64,000 nt of DNA, taken from Paraburkholderia phenazinium. Its GTDB lineage: Bacteria; Pseudomonadota; Gammaproteobacteria; Burkholderiales; Burkholderiaceae. The DNA is taken from contig NZ_FNCJ01000010.1 in assembly GCF_900100735.1 (NCBI RefSeq), forward strand, positions 62,001-126,000, in the 5' to 3' direction. The translations under genes and the position numbers were made by a program. The notes below the pieces were generated by a model that searched no databases, was not told where the DNA came from, and saw only the letters and a list, made by a program, of their open reading frames with translations. Below are positions 33,494 to 42,869 of this stretch, one piece after another. The number at the start of each line of letters is the position of its first letter. Positions within the stretch are counted from its first letter, which is position 1.

Positions 33494-35144
33494 CCCGCAA
33501 GGACCGACGCCCGCCCCCAGCGCGCCGCGCAACGATTCGAACGGACCCACACTGCCACCGAACCTGCCCGATCCCGAGATCGAACCGCGCGGTCACTGGC
33601 TGCCGTCGCTGGTCTGGGTGATTCCGCTGATCGCCGCGCTGATCGGCGTCGCGCTCGTCATCAAGTCCGTGACCGAGAAAGGGCCGGAGATCAGCATCAG
33701 CTTCAACGACGCCGAAGGCCTCGAACCCGGCAAGACCCAGGTCAAGTACAAGGACGTCGACATCGGCCTCGTGAAAGCCATCAAGCTGTCGAAGGACCTC
33801 TCGCATGTGCTGATCCAGGTCCAGTTGACCAAGGAAGCCGAGAACTTTGCCGTCAAGGACACCCGCTTCTGGGTGGTGCGGCCGCGCGTGGGCGCAAGCG
33901 GCGTCTCGGGCCTGAGCACGCTGCTCTCGGGCGCATATATCGGGGTGGACGCCGGTCATTCGCAAGATAGCCAGAGGGAGTTCATCGGGCTGGAAACGCC
34001 GCCGCCGATCACCGGTGGACAAAAGGGCCACCAGTTCACGCTGCATGGCGACTCGCTCGGCTCGATCGATATCGGCTCGCCGATCTTTTACCGGCGCGTG
34101 CAGGTGGGCCAGGTCGTGGGCTTCTCGCTCGACAAGGACGGCACCGGGGTGACGCTGCAAGTGTTCGTGTCCGCGCCGTACGACCAGTACGTCGGCATCA
34201 ATACGCGCTGGTGGCACGCCAGCGGCGTCGATCTGCGGCTCGATTCGAGCGGCTTCAAGCTGAACACGCAGTCGCTCGCGACGGTGCTGGTCGGCGGCCT
34301 GTCGTTCCAGTCGCCGCCGGGGCAGCCGGTCGGCCCGCAGGCGCCGAACAACAGCACCTTCCGCCTCGGTTCGGATGAAGCCGATGCGATGCGCGAACCG
34401 GACGGCGTGCCGTTGCGCGTCGTGATGAACTTCAACCAGTCGCTGCGAGGGTTGTCGGTCGGCGCGACGGTCGATTTCCGCGGCATCGTGCTCGGCCAGG
34501 TCACCAATATCGGCATCGACTACGACCCGAAGACCAAGAACTTCACCATGCCGGTGACGATGAACCTGTACCCCGACCGCCTCGGCAAGCGCTTCCGCGA
34601 GTCGGCGCCGGAGCCGGGCAGCGTCGCCGGACAGCAACTGCTGCAGCGTCTGGTCCAGCACGGCCTGCGCGGCCAGTTGCGCACGGGCAACCTGATTACC
34701 AGCCAGTTGTATGTAGCGTTGGATATCTTCCCGAAAGCGGCGCCGGCGACAGTCGACGTCACCCGCGATCCGCTCGAGCTGCCGACGATTCCGAACACGC
34801 TCGACGAGTTGCAGTTGCAGGTGGCCGACATTGCCAAGAAACTCGATCAGGTGCCGTTCGACCAGATCGGGGCGAACCTGAACAGCTCGCTGAAGAACGC
34901 CGACCAACTGTTCACGCGTCTGAACACCGAAGTGGTGCCGCAGGCTCGCGACACGCTAGCGGCCGCCAAGCAGACCTTCGGCTCGGCCGAGGCGACGCTG
35001 CAGCAGGACTCGCCGCTGCAATCGGACGTCCATCAGGCGCTGCAGGAGCTGACCCGCACGTTGCAGTCGTTGAATGCGCTGTCGGACTATCTGGAACGCC
35101 ATCCGGAATCGTTGTTGCGCGGAAAACCAGGAGATCAACCATGA
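33486..35144 (+). CDS. pqiB: MCE-domain lipid transport protein PqiB
   Basis: A 552-residue protein with a proline-rich cytoplasmic N-terminus, one transmembrane helix (residues ~43-62) and three tandem MCE domains starting near residues 68, 190 and 315, each with the G-x(2)-V-x(2)-(K/R)-x-V/I-x-(I/V)-G pattern (for example VKYKDVDIGLV and VDFRGIVLGQV). A C-terminal helical region would form the needle-like tube seen in PqiB. It probably carries phospholipid between inner and outer membranes. ATG 33486 overlaps the second pqiA stop, and its stop overlaps the pqiC start (ATGA). Confidence 0.93.
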   Translation: MTSPQGPTPAPSAPRNDSNGPTLPPNLPDPEIEPRGHWLPSLVWVIPLIAALIGVALVIKSVTEKGPEISISFNDAEGLEPGKTQVKYKDVDIGLVKAIKLSKDLSHVLIQVQLTKEAENFAVKDTRFWVVRPRVGASGVSGLSTLLSGAYIGVDAGHSQDSQREFIGLETPPPITGGQKGHQFTLHGDSLGSIDIGSPIFYRRVQVGQVVGFSLDKDGTGVTLQVFVSAPYDQYVGINTRWWHASGVDLRLDSSGFKLNTQSLATVLVGGLSFQSPPGQPVGPQAPNNSTFRLGSDEADAMREPDGVPLRVVMNFNQSLRGLSVGATVDFRGIVLGQVTNIGIDYDPKTKNFTMPVTMNLYPDRLGKRFRESAPEPGSVAGQQLLQRLVQHGLRGQLRTGNLITSQLYVALDIFPKAAPATVDVTRDPLELPTIPNTLDELQLQVADIAKKLDQVPFDQIGANLNSSLKNADQLFTRLNTEVVPQARDTLAAAKQTFGSAEATLQQDSPLQSDVHQALQELTRTLQSLNALSDYLERHPESLLRGKPGDQP

Positions 35145-35956
35145 TGTTTGCCCGGCTCCCCCGTTCGCCGCGCGGGCTTGCCCGCGCCGCCGCGTGCCTC
35201 GGCGTCTGTGCCGGACTGCTGGCGCTGGCGGCATGCTCTTCTTCGCCGGCAAGCCGCTTCTACACGCTCGGTGCGGAAGCCACCCCAGCCGCCCCGGCTA
35301 CGGCACGCACAGCGGCAACGCCGGCGCTGCTGATCGAAGTCCCGCCGGTCGACGTGCCGTCCCAGGTTGCAAAGAACCAGTTGGTGGTGCAGACCGGCCC
35401 GACCCAGGTGCAGGTGCTCGAACAGGAACGCTGGGCCTCGTTGCCCGGCGACGAGATCCGGCGCGCGCTGTCGTCCGATCTCACGCAGCAGTTGGGCACA
35501 ATCGACGTGTACGGCACCGCGTACCCGGAAGGCACGCCTGTGTATCGCGTCAGCATGAACGTGCAGCGCTTCGAATCGTGGCCCGGCTCGCATGCGCTGA
35601 TCGACGCGGTGTGGAGCGTGCGCGCCGTGCGCAGCGAAGCCGTCATGACCTGCCGCAGCGTGGTGAGCGAACCGGTAACGGGCAGCTACGACGCGCTGGT
35701 CGAGGGGCATCGCCAGGCGGTGCAGCAGATTTCCACGCAGATCGCCGCCGGTATCCAGGCGTTGGCGGCAGCGACGCCTCGCATGCCGACGAGCGCTGCC
35801 GCCAGGAGCGCGTCCGGTGTACCAGCACGGATGGCGCCGCCGACGGTGCCCTGCCCGCTGCCAATCGGGCCTGGCGCGGCGCTCGATGGTGCGGGTGTTG
35901 CTGCGCGTGTGTCCCTCGGCAGCCACGTCAGCAGCCTCGCCGGCATGAACGGCTGA
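35141..35956 (+). CDS. pqiC: PqiC-family outer-membrane lipoprotein
   Basis: A 271-residue lipoprotein: the signal peptide ends in the lipobox L29-A30-A31-C32, and the mature part has the ABC-transporter-auxiliary (DUF330) fold with the typical FYTLG start after the cysteine. PqiC docks the PqiB tube at the outer membrane. The start ATG 35141 overlaps the pqiB stop by 4 nt. The C-terminal ~60 residues are Ala/Pro/Gly-rich and look unstructured compared with E. coli PqiC (187 aa), making this copy long. Confidence 0.9.
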   Translation: MMFARLPRSPRGLARAAACLGVCAGLLALAACSSSPASRFYTLGAEATPAAPATARTAATPALLIEVPPVDVPSQVAKNQLVVQTGPTQVQVLEQERWASLPGDEIRRALSSDLTQQLGTIDVYGTAYPEGTPVYRVSMNVQRFESWPGSHALIDAVWSVRAVRSEAVMTCRSVVSEPVTGSYDALVEGHRQAVQQISTQIAAGIQALAAATPRMPTSAAARSASGVPARMAPPTVPCPLPIGPGAALDGAGVAARVSLGSHVSSLAGMNG

Positions 35957-36111
35957 TTTGCCGGCATGGCAGCGGCAGACGCACTGCGCCCGTCTGCCGC
36001 CATCACTTCCCACGCCCTATCCCATCCGGCCAGCTTGCCGGATCCTCTCTGTTTGGCGATCCTGAATGCTTCGGAGCACGGGATCGCGCCTCACCACGCA
36101 TTTAACACTTC

Positions 36112-38211
36112 ATGTTTCGTTCCATCAAAACCTTCGTCAAGAAATGGCGCGCGTCACGCAACAGCGGGCATCAGCTCGATGCGCTGCTGGCGATCGCCGA
36201 CCAGAACGCGCCATATGCGGACCGCAGCGAATGGCTGATCGAGCTGGCGCACTGGATCCATCGCGGCGGCACCGTGCAGACGGTCGCGCAGGAGCCGGCC
36301 GAAGACGACACGCGCCGGCTGCCCGAGCACGCGCGCTTGCGCTATCTGCTGCATGTGCTGGACCGCAACCCGGCGTGGAAAGCCAACGTCGCCGGCATCC
36401 TGCGCGCGTTGCTGCGCGAGAGCGACGGCATCTCGTTGTTGTGCGATGCCGGCATGCCAGTGCATTCGGCCTTTTTCGGGGCGCTGTTCGAACGTTTCGA
36501 GTCTTCGCTGATTCCGCCCGCGCCGAATCGCCGCGACCTCACTGCGATCTTCACGCTGATGTTCACTTCGGAGCAGGACGCCGAATGGATCGCCGCGCTG
36601 CCTACCGATCTGCTCGTACGCATCCACGATCTGTTTATCTATGAGCAGGACGCCAGCGATCCGCGCGAGGGCGTGCCGTTCTCGCTCGACCTGCTCGCGG
36701 CCCTGCACAACCTGACCTGCCAGATCAGCTCCACTGGGCTGTCGCAAACGGTGCGCAGCCGTCTCGGCGACGCTGACGCGCGAGTGGCGATGGAGAAGCA
36801 GCCGTTCTACCGGCTCACGCGCGCCATGCTGGCGGTAGAAGCGGCCCACCAGGCGGTCGAGGAAGGCGCGGAGCCGGACAAGCTGCTCCATGAGGTCAAC
36901 TATCTGCGGGTGCTGCTCGACGAATGCCGCATAGCGACCGACAGCGTCTTCGCACACCTGTACCGCAACGGCGTGAGCGTCGACATCGTGTTCCAGGTCG
37001 AGCGGATGCGCATGCGCATCCAGCGCGCCGAACATCTGCTCGATGCGTGGATGGCCTCCGACGACCTGCATGCCGGCTCGCGCCTCACCGCCGAACTGGT
37101 GAAGGCGAACCATGCGAGCCAGAGCGTCTCGCATTTGATGCGCAGCAATTTCTCATTGTTGGCGCGCAAGGTGGTCGAATACAGCGCGGACACGGGCGAA
37201 CACTACATTGCCCGCGACCGCGCCGAGTACCTGAAGATGCTGCGCATGGCAGCGGGCGGCGGGCTCGTCACGGTGGTGACCGTATGCGTGAAGTTTGCGA
37301 TCACCGGTGCCCACCTGCAGTCGATGCTGGAGGGCTTGCTCGCCGGCATCAACTACTCGGCCAGCTTCCTGCTGATGCACTTCCTGCATTTCTCGCTCGC
37401 CACCAAGCAGCCCGCCATGACGGCGCCGACCATCGCCCGCGAACTCGACGGCGCAGGCACCCCTGAAGGGGTCGACAGCTTCGTCAGCTCGGTGGTCGCG
37501 CTGATCCGCACCCAGGCGGCGGCCGTGCTCGGCAACGTGATGCTGGTGTTTCCGGTCTGTCTGGGCGTGCAGTTGCTGTGGCACGCGGTCTTTCATGCGA
37601 ACATTATTTCCCCCGAAAAGGCGCATGCCACGCTGCATTCGTTCTCGCTGCTCGGGCCTACGCCGCTCTATGCCGCGCTGACCGGCGTGCTGCTGTGGTC
37701 CTCGAGCCTGCTCGCGGGCTGGGCCGACAACTGGTTCGTGCTGCACCGGGTGGCCGACGCGCTCACCTACAACCGCCGCTTGCGTATGACGCTGGGCGCC
37801 GCCGGCGCCGCGCGGCTGGCGAAGTTCTGCCGCTCCAACGTGGCGGGCGTAGTGGGCAACATCACGCTGGGCCTGATGCTCGGCCTCGTGCCCGCGATCC
37901 TGACCGCGTTCGCCTTCGCCTTCGAGGTCCGGCACGTGACGCTGAGCTCCGGTTCGATCGGCGTGGCGCTCGGCGTGCTCGGCAAAGGCGCGCTGGATTT
38001 GCCCGAGTTCTGGTGGGCCGTCGCTGGCACGTTCAGCATGGCGATCCTAAACGTCGCCGTCAGTTTCGCCCTCGCGTTTCATATGGCCGTGCGCTCGCGC
38101 GACCTGCGCCGCAACTACGTGCGCTCGCTGCGCGGAGCGATCTGGCGCCGGATGTTCAAGCGACCGCTGGATCTGGTGTGGCCGGTGAGCGCGTCGCGCG
38201 AGGAGCATTGA
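36112..38211 (+). CDS. COG4389 'site-specific recombinase' family membrane protein
   Basis: A 699-residue protein matching the family annotated as site-specific recombinase (COG4389/SpecificRecomb). What can be seen does not fit a recombinase. The N-terminal ~370 residues are soluble and helical. The C-terminal half has about six hydrophobic helices (near 378-400, 408-430, 468-495, 518-540, 578-604 and 625-665). I see no tyrosine-recombinase R-H-R-Y set and no serine-recombinase motif. Function is unknown; an inner-membrane role is more likely. It lies between pqiC and an rRNA methyltransferase gene. Confidence 0.75.
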   Translation: MFRSIKTFVKKWRASRNSGHQLDALLAIADQNAPYADRSEWLIELAHWIHRGGTVQTVAQEPAEDDTRRLPEHARLRYLLHVLDRNPAWKANVAGILRALLRESDGISLLCDAGMPVHSAFFGALFERFESSLIPPAPNRRDLTAIFTLMFTSEQDAEWIAALPTDLLVRIHDLFIYEQDASDPREGVPFSLDLLAALHNLTCQISSTGLSQTVRSRLGDADARVAMEKQPFYRLTRAMLAVEAAHQAVEEGAEPDKLLHEVNYLRVLLDECRIATDSVFAHLYRNGVSVDIVFQVERMRMRIQRAEHLLDAWMASDDLHAGSRLTAELVKANHASQSVSHLMRSNFSLLARKVVEYSADTGEHYIARDRAEYLKMLRMAAGGGLVTVVTVCVKFAITGAHLQSMLEGLLAGINYSASFLLMHFLHFSLATKQPAMTAPTIARELDGAGTPEGVDSFVSSVVALIRTQAAAVLGNVMLVFPVCLGVQLLWHAVFHANIISPEKAHATLHSFSLLGPTPLYAALTGVLLWSSSLLAGWADNWFVLHRVADALTYNRRLRMTLGAAGAARLAKFCRSNVAGVVGNITLGLMLGLVPAILTAFAFAFEVRHVTLSSGSIGVALGVLGKGALDLPEFWWAVAGTFSMAILNVAVSFALAFHMAVRSRDLRRNYVRSLRGAIWRRMFKRPLDLVWPVSASREEH

Positions 38212-38282
38212 ACGCGGCAGCGTGGGCGGCCCACCCCGACCGCGTACAATAGCGCCTTATTCAACGCCTCCCGGCAACCTCA

Positions 38283-39566
38283 ATGTCATTCGATTTTTTC
38301 ATTCCCTGCCCTCGCGGCCTTGAAGCCGCGCTTGCGGCCGAACTCGCCGAAATCGCCACGCGCCACCTGAACGGTGCGCCGTTCACGGCTGGCGCGCAGG
38401 TGCCGGGCGGCGTGCATTTCCGCGGCGGCTGGGCTGCCGGCATGGCGGCCAACCTGCATTCGCGCATCGCCAGCCGGGTGTTGCTGAAAATCGCCCACCG
38501 GCCGTATCGCAGCGAGCAGGACATCTATGCCCTCGCGCTCGAGCAACGCTGGGAACAGTGGTTCTCGGCGCGTGAAACGCTGCGCGTCGACGTCACGGCG
38601 ATCAAATCGCCGCTGCGCAGCCTCGAATTCACCACGCTGCGCGTCAAGGACGCGATCTGCGACCGTCTGCGCGAAGTGAGCGGCGAGCGTCCGAACATCG
38701 ACACGAGCGCGCCGGACGTGCGCGTGTTTGCCTTCCTCACCGCAACCGACTGCACGCTGTACCTCGATACCTCGGGCGAGCCGCTCTTCAAACGCGGCTG
38801 GCGTCTCGACAAGGGTGCGGCGCCGCTGCGCGAAAACCTCGCGGCCGGCATCCTGCGCCTGACCGGCTGGACAGCCGGCACGCCGCTGTACGATCCGATG
38901 TGCGGTAGCGGCACGTTCCTGGCAGAAGCCGCTCAGGTCGCGCTGAACATCGCGCCGGGGGTCGAACGCCGCTTCGGCTTCGAGAAGCTCAAGCAGTACG
39001 AGGCCAAGACCTGGCAGACGCTGAAGGCGGCTGCAATGGACGCGAAGCACGCGGCACGCGCCTCGCGCTCCGATTTGCAGATTTTCGGCAGCGATATTTC
39101 GGGCGACATGCTCATCAAGGCACGCGCCAACTTCGAGCGCGCCGGCCTCTCGGCGGTCTCGCTCAAGCAGGTCGACGCCCGCGGCATGGCGCCGCCGTCG
39201 TCGGAGCCGGGCATTCTGGTCGCCAACCCGCCGTACGGCGAGCGGATCGAAGTGCGTGGCCGCAATGCGCGCGGCGAACTCCGTGAGACGCGCGAAAACC
39301 GCGATGACGACAGCTTCCGCCGGGTCCAGGAAGAGGCGCCGGACAGCGAATTCTTCAAGGCGCTCGGCGATGCGCTCAAGCAGCGCTTCACCGGCTGGCA
39401 TGCGTTCATCCTGACGTCGGATCGCAAACTGCCGGGTCAATTGCGGCTTCGCGAGTCGACCAAGACGCCGTTGTTCAACGGTGCGCTCGAATGCCGCCTG
39501 TTCCGCTTCGACCTGATCGCCGGCAGTGTGCGGCAACGTCCGGCGAACGATACGCCGGCGGCTTGA
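38283..39566 (+). CDS. THUMP-domain class I SAM-dependent RNA methyltransferase (RlmL-like)
   Basis: A 427-residue N2-guanine RNA methyltransferase similar to the N-terminal (RlmL) half of E. coli RlmKL, which modifies 23S rRNA G2445. The THUMP domain covers residues ~45-160. The SAM-binding motif YDPMCGSGTFLAEAA is near 202-216 and the catalytic NPPYGER near 317-323. The RlmK half is absent, so this is the short single-enzyme form. A charged insert (RGRNARGELRETRENRDDD) follows NPPYGER. A TACAAT -10-like element lies about 35 bp upstream of ATG 38283. Confidence 0.88.
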   Translation: MSFDFFIPCPRGLEAALAAELAEIATRHLNGAPFTAGAQVPGGVHFRGGWAAGMAANLHSRIASRVLLKIAHRPYRSEQDIYALALEQRWEQWFSARETLRVDVTAIKSPLRSLEFTTLRVKDAICDRLREVSGERPNIDTSAPDVRVFAFLTATDCTLYLDTSGEPLFKRGWRLDKGAAPLRENLAAGILRLTGWTAGTPLYDPMCGSGTFLAEAAQVALNIAPGVERRFGFEKLKQYEAKTWQTLKAAAMDAKHAARASRSDLQIFGSDISGDMLIKARANFERAGLSAVSLKQVDARGMAPPSSEPGILVANPPYGERIEVRGRNARGELRETRENRDDDSFRRVQEEAPDSEFFKALGDALKQRFTGWHAFILTSDRKLPGQLRLRESTKTPLFNGALECRLFRFDLIAGSVRQRPANDTPAA

Positions 39567-39665
39567 TCACACGTTGAGCGAACGGCTGCGGGCGCAAGGT
39601 CGGCAGCCAGGGCGGTGCTGCCGCATCGTCCGCCCGAAGGTCCCGGTCATTCAGAAAGCCCTGCA

Positions 39666-39693
39666 GGCTACTGACAGAACGTTGTCAGTAGCC
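39666..39693. promoter_or_regulatory. Candidate operator upstream of the VOC/YafY genes
   Basis: GGCTACTGACA (39666-39676) and TGTCAGTAGCC (39683-39693) form a perfect 11-bp inverted repeat with a 6-nt spacer, 71 bp before the VOC gene. There is no T tract. The position, just upstream of a two-gene unit ending in a WYL regulator, suggests an operator for that regulator. Confidence 0.5.
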
Positions 39694-39763
39694 CCGCCGC
39701 ACACTCCTCCTCACGCCATCCGGCGAATCACACGGGCCTACCCACCGCCCCAAGGAGAGTGTC

Positions 39764-40150
39764 ATGTCAGCAGCCGCAACCCACGTCGTTTCCTGGTTCG
39801 AAATTCCGACCGTCGACTTCGAGCGCGCCGTGCGTTTCTACGAGACCGCGCTGGATACCACGCTGCGGCGTGAAAATTTCGGCGATCAGCCGATCGGGAT
39901 CTTCCAGTACACCGAGCCGGCCACCGGCGGCTGTATCATCCACAGCCCCACGCTCAAGCCTTCCGCCGATGGCGTGGTGGTCTATCTGAACGCGCAGCCG
40001 AGCGTCGATGCCGTGCTGGCCCGTGTCGAGAAGGCTGGTGGCAAGGTGCAAGGGCCCGTCATCGAACTGCCGCAGGATATCGGCTATATCGGCTTCTTCA
40101 CCGATACCGAAGGCAACCGCATCGGACTGCATGCGCCGAAAAACGGCTGA
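39764..40150 (+). CDS. VOC-family protein (glyoxalase/bleomycin-resistance fold)
   Basis: A 128-residue single-domain VOC protein with two beta-alpha-beta-beta-beta repeats. The usual signatures are FEIPTVDFERAVRFYE near residue 12 and the C-terminal TDTEGNRIGLH metal-site strand. Members isomerise, dioxygenate or sequester small electrophiles; the substrate is unknown. The ribosome-binding site GGAGAG precedes ATG 39764. A YafY-type regulator lies 173 bp downstream, a frequent pairing, and probably controls this gene through the 39666-39693 repeat. Confidence 0.88.
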   Translation: MSAAATHVVSWFEIPTVDFERAVRFYETALDTTLRRENFGDQPIGIFQYTEPATGGCIIHSPTLKPSADGVVVYLNAQPSVDAVLARVEKAGGKVQGPVIELPQDIGYIGFFTDTEGNRIGLHAPKNG

Positions 40151-40322
40151 CGGATTGGCCCGCGCGCTGCGGTGCCCATGAACTGCCCATGCAGCGCCGA
40201 TGGGCATCATGCGGCGCTATGATCGCGGGACTACCCAACCGCGGGCCGCCCGAGCGCGGGATCGCCCGAGCGCGGGCCGCCCGATCACCGAACCACCCGC
40301 CTCTTCCTACAAGACGCCCACG

Positions 40323-41009
40323 ATGACGCGCCGTGCCGACCGCCTGTTCCAGATTGCCGAGCTGCTCCGCGGCCGGCGCCTGACCACCGCGCAACAGCTC
40401 GCGGACTGGCTGCATATCTCGCCGCGCACGGTGTACCGCGACGTGCGCGATCTGCAGCTTTCCGGCGTGCCGATCGAAGGCGAAGCGGGCATCGGCTACC
40501 GCCTGAACCGCTCGGCCAGCCTGCCGCCACTCACCTTCACCGTCGACGAACTCGCCGCGCTCGCGGCCGGCGCACGCATGCTCGAAACCTGGGGCGGTGC
40601 GAGCTTCGCGAAAGGTGCTCGCGGCGCGCTGGCGAAGATCGCCTCGACAATGCCCGCCGACAAGCGCGCGACCCTCGACCGGCTGCCGATCTTCGCGCCG
40701 TCGTTTCACATCAAGGGGGAGTTTGCGGAGAAAGTCGACGCGCTGCATCTCGCCATCGACGGCAAGCGGGTCGTGAGCTTTGCCTATCGCGATCGCAAAG
40801 GCGAGCATACGGAGCGGCGCGTCTGGCCGCTAGGGCTCGTTTATTGGGGGGCGCGCTGGACCATCGGCGCGTGGTGCGAATTGCGCGAAGACTTCCGCAA
40901 TTTCGACGTCGAACAGATTCGCGAACTGCAGGTCCTCGAGCCGTTCCCCGATATGGAGGGCAGACGGCTCGCGGATTTTCTAAGGCACGTCGAGGTGAAA
41001 CAGCGGTAA
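40323..41009 (+). CDS. YafY-family WYL-domain transcriptional regulator
   Basis: A 228-residue DeoR/YafY-type regulator: an N-terminal HTH_11 winged helix (residues ~1-58, LADWLHISPRTVYRDVRDL) and a WYL domain (~135-215; VSFAYRDRKGEHTERRVWPLGL, then WTIGAWCELREDFRNF). WYL domains bind small ligands or nucleic acids. ATG 40323 starts the family N-terminus (MTRRADRLFQI); the longer frame to 40200 is arginine/proline-rich non-family sequence. It is paired with the VOC gene. Confidence 0.9.
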   Translation: MTRRADRLFQIAELLRGRRLTTAQQLADWLHISPRTVYRDVRDLQLSGVPIEGEAGIGYRLNRSASLPPLTFTVDELAALAAGARMLETWGGASFAKGARGALAKIASTMPADKRATLDRLPIFAPSFHIKGEFAEKVDALHLAIDGKRVVSFAYRDRKGEHTERRVWPLGLVYWGARWTIGAWCELREDFRNFDVEQIRELQVLEPFPDMEGRRLADFLRHVEVKQR

Positions 41010-41050
41010 CTTCAAGGGCAGTTCAGGGCCGCACACCGCGGCCCTCGCCC

Positions 41051-42505
41051 TCACTCCACCGACTTCACCATATCTTCGATCACCTTCTTCGCATCGCCGA
41101 ACACCATCATGGTCTTGTCCATGTAGAAGAGGTCGTTGTCGAGACCCGCGTAGCCGGCCGCCATCGAACGCTTGTTGACGATTACCGTGCGCGCCTTATA
41201 AGCCTCGATGATCGGCATGCCCGCAATCGGCGACTTCGGATCGTTCTTTGCCGCCGGATTCACCACGTCGTTGGCGCCGAGCACGAGGACGACGTCGGTC
41301 TGGCCGAACTCGTTGTTGATGTCGTCCATCTCGTAGACAAGGTCGTAAGGCACCTCGGCTTCCGCGAGCAGCACGTTCATATGCCCTGGCATGCGGCCCG
41401 CCACCGGGTGGATCGCATAGCGCACGTCGATGCCCTTCTCGATCAGCTTGTCGGTGAGCTCCTTCAACGCATGCTGTGCGCGTGCCACAGCGAGACCATA
41501 GCCCGGCACGATCACCACCGTCTCCGCGTTGCCCAGCATGAACGAGGCATCCTCGGCCGAGCCCGACTTCACCGGCCGCTGCTCCTGGGCACCGCCCGTA
41601 GCCGCCGCGCCAGGTTCCGCGCCGAAGCCGCCGAGCAGCACGTTGAAGAACGAGCGGTTCATCGCGTGACACATGATGTACGAGAGGATCGCGCCCGACG
41701 AGCCCACCAGCGAGCCGGCAATGATCAGCATCGGATTATTCAGCGAGAAGCCGATGCCCGCCGCCGCCCAGCCCGAGTACGAATTGAGCATCGACACGAC
41801 CACCGGCATATCCGCGCCGCCGATCGGGATGATGATCAGCACCCCCAGCGCGAACGCGATCAGCGTCATGATGATGAACGGCAGCCACGACTGCGTGAGA
41901 AAGAAGATCACGCCAAAGCCGATCATGCCGATCGCGAGGAACAGGTTGATCAGATGCTGGCCCGCATACACCACCGGCGCGCCCTGAAACAGGCGGAACT
42001 TGTACTTGCCGGAGAGCTTGCCGAACGCGATCACCGAACCGGAGAACGTGATGGCGCCGACGAACGTACCGATAAACAGTTCTATTCGATTGCCATAGGG
42101 CAGGAAGCCCGGCACCGGATTATCCGGGTCGACGAGGCCGAACGCCGACGGCTCCGAGACCACCGCATAGGCGATGCACACGGCGGCGAGACCGATCAGC
42201 GAGTGCATGGCCGCGACCAGTTCCGGCATCTTGGTCATCTCGACGCGAGCCGCGACGAACGCCCCCACCGCACCGCCGACTACCAGCGCCGCGAACAGCA
42301 GGCCGAGACCCAGTCCAAGGTTCGAACCCAGCCCAGCGGCCTGTTTGAAAATCAGCGCGATGGTCGTGAGGATCGCAATCGCCATCCCGGCCATGCCGAA
42401 CGTATTGCCGATGCGCGCCGTCTTCGGATTCGAGAGGCCTTTGAGCGCCTGAATAAAGCAGACCGAAGCAACGAGATAAAGCAGCGTGACGACGTTCAGA
42501 CTCAT
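41051..42505 (-). CDS. pntB: NAD(P) transhydrogenase subunit beta PntB
   Basis: A 484-residue subunit carrying the nine or so transmembrane helices of domain II and the C-terminal NADP(H)-binding domain III (VPGYGLAVARAQHAL, then VLVLGANDVVNPAAKNDP and MPIIEAYKA). It couples proton entry to hydride transfer from NADH to NADP+. It starts 4 nt inside the end of pntAB (42502-42505 overlap), the last gene of the pntAA-pntAB-pntB operon. Confidence 0.95.
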   Translation of the reverse strand: MSLNVVTLLYLVASVCFIQALKGLSNPKTARIGNTFGMAGMAIAILTTIALIFKQAAGLGSNLGLGLGLLFAALVVGGAVGAFVAARVEMTKMPELVAAMHSLIGLAAVCIAYAVVSEPSAFGLVDPDNPVPGFLPYGNRIELFIGTFVGAITFSGSVIAFGKLSGKYKFRLFQGAPVVYAGQHLINLFLAIGMIGFGVIFFLTQSWLPFIIMTLIAFALGVLIIIPIGGADMPVVVSMLNSYSGWAAAGIGFSLNNPMLIIAGSLVGSSGAILSYIMCHAMNRSFFNVLLGGFGAEPGAAATGGAQEQRPVKSGSAEDASFMLGNAETVVIVPGYGLAVARAQHALKELTDKLIEKGIDVRYAIHPVAGRMPGHMNVLLAEAEVPYDLVYEMDDINNEFGQTDVVLVLGANDVVNPAAKNDPKSPIAGMPIIEAYKARTVIVNKRSMAAGYAGLDNDLFYMDKTMMVFGDAKKVIEDMVKSVE

Positions 42506-42843
42506 TGCTTACCCCCTTCAATGCGCGCCTGACCGGCAGCGGGAAGCTTCTTCGGCTCTTTCTTCTTGAACATTTCCAGCATTCGCCGGGTCACGAGGAA
42601 GCCGCCGAATACATTCACTGCGGCAAGCCCGACCGCCAGGGTGCCGAAGAACTTGCCGGTCCCGCCGACGGTGAGCCCGGCGGCAAGCATCGCACCCACA
42701 ATAACAATTGCCGAAATCGCATTGGTCACCGCCATCAGCGGCGTATGCAGGGCCGGCGTGACGTTCCAGACCACGTGGTAGCCCACGTAGATGGCCAGCA
42801 CGAAGATGATCAGGTTGATGACCGTATGGTTGATGACTTCCAT
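42502..42843 (-). CDS. pntAB: NAD(P) transhydrogenase subunit alpha 2 (membrane part)
   Basis: A 113-residue protein equal to the C-terminal membrane portion of E. coli PntA, with three hydrophobic segments (residues ~7-27, 35-58, 62-85) and the conserved GYHVVWNVTPALHTPLMAVTNAIS. The alpha subunit is split into two genes here, as in many alpha- and betaproteobacteria. It overlaps pntB by 4 nt and starts 27 bp after pntAA. Confidence 0.93.
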   Translation of the reverse strand: MEVINHTVINLIIFVLAIYVGYHVVWNVTPALHTPLMAVTNAISAIVIVGAMLAAGLTVGGTGKFFGTLAVGLAAVNVFGGFLVTRRMLEMFKKKEPKKLPAAGQARIEGGKQ

Positions 42844-42869
42844 GACCGTTCTCCCAGGAAGCGATTCGT

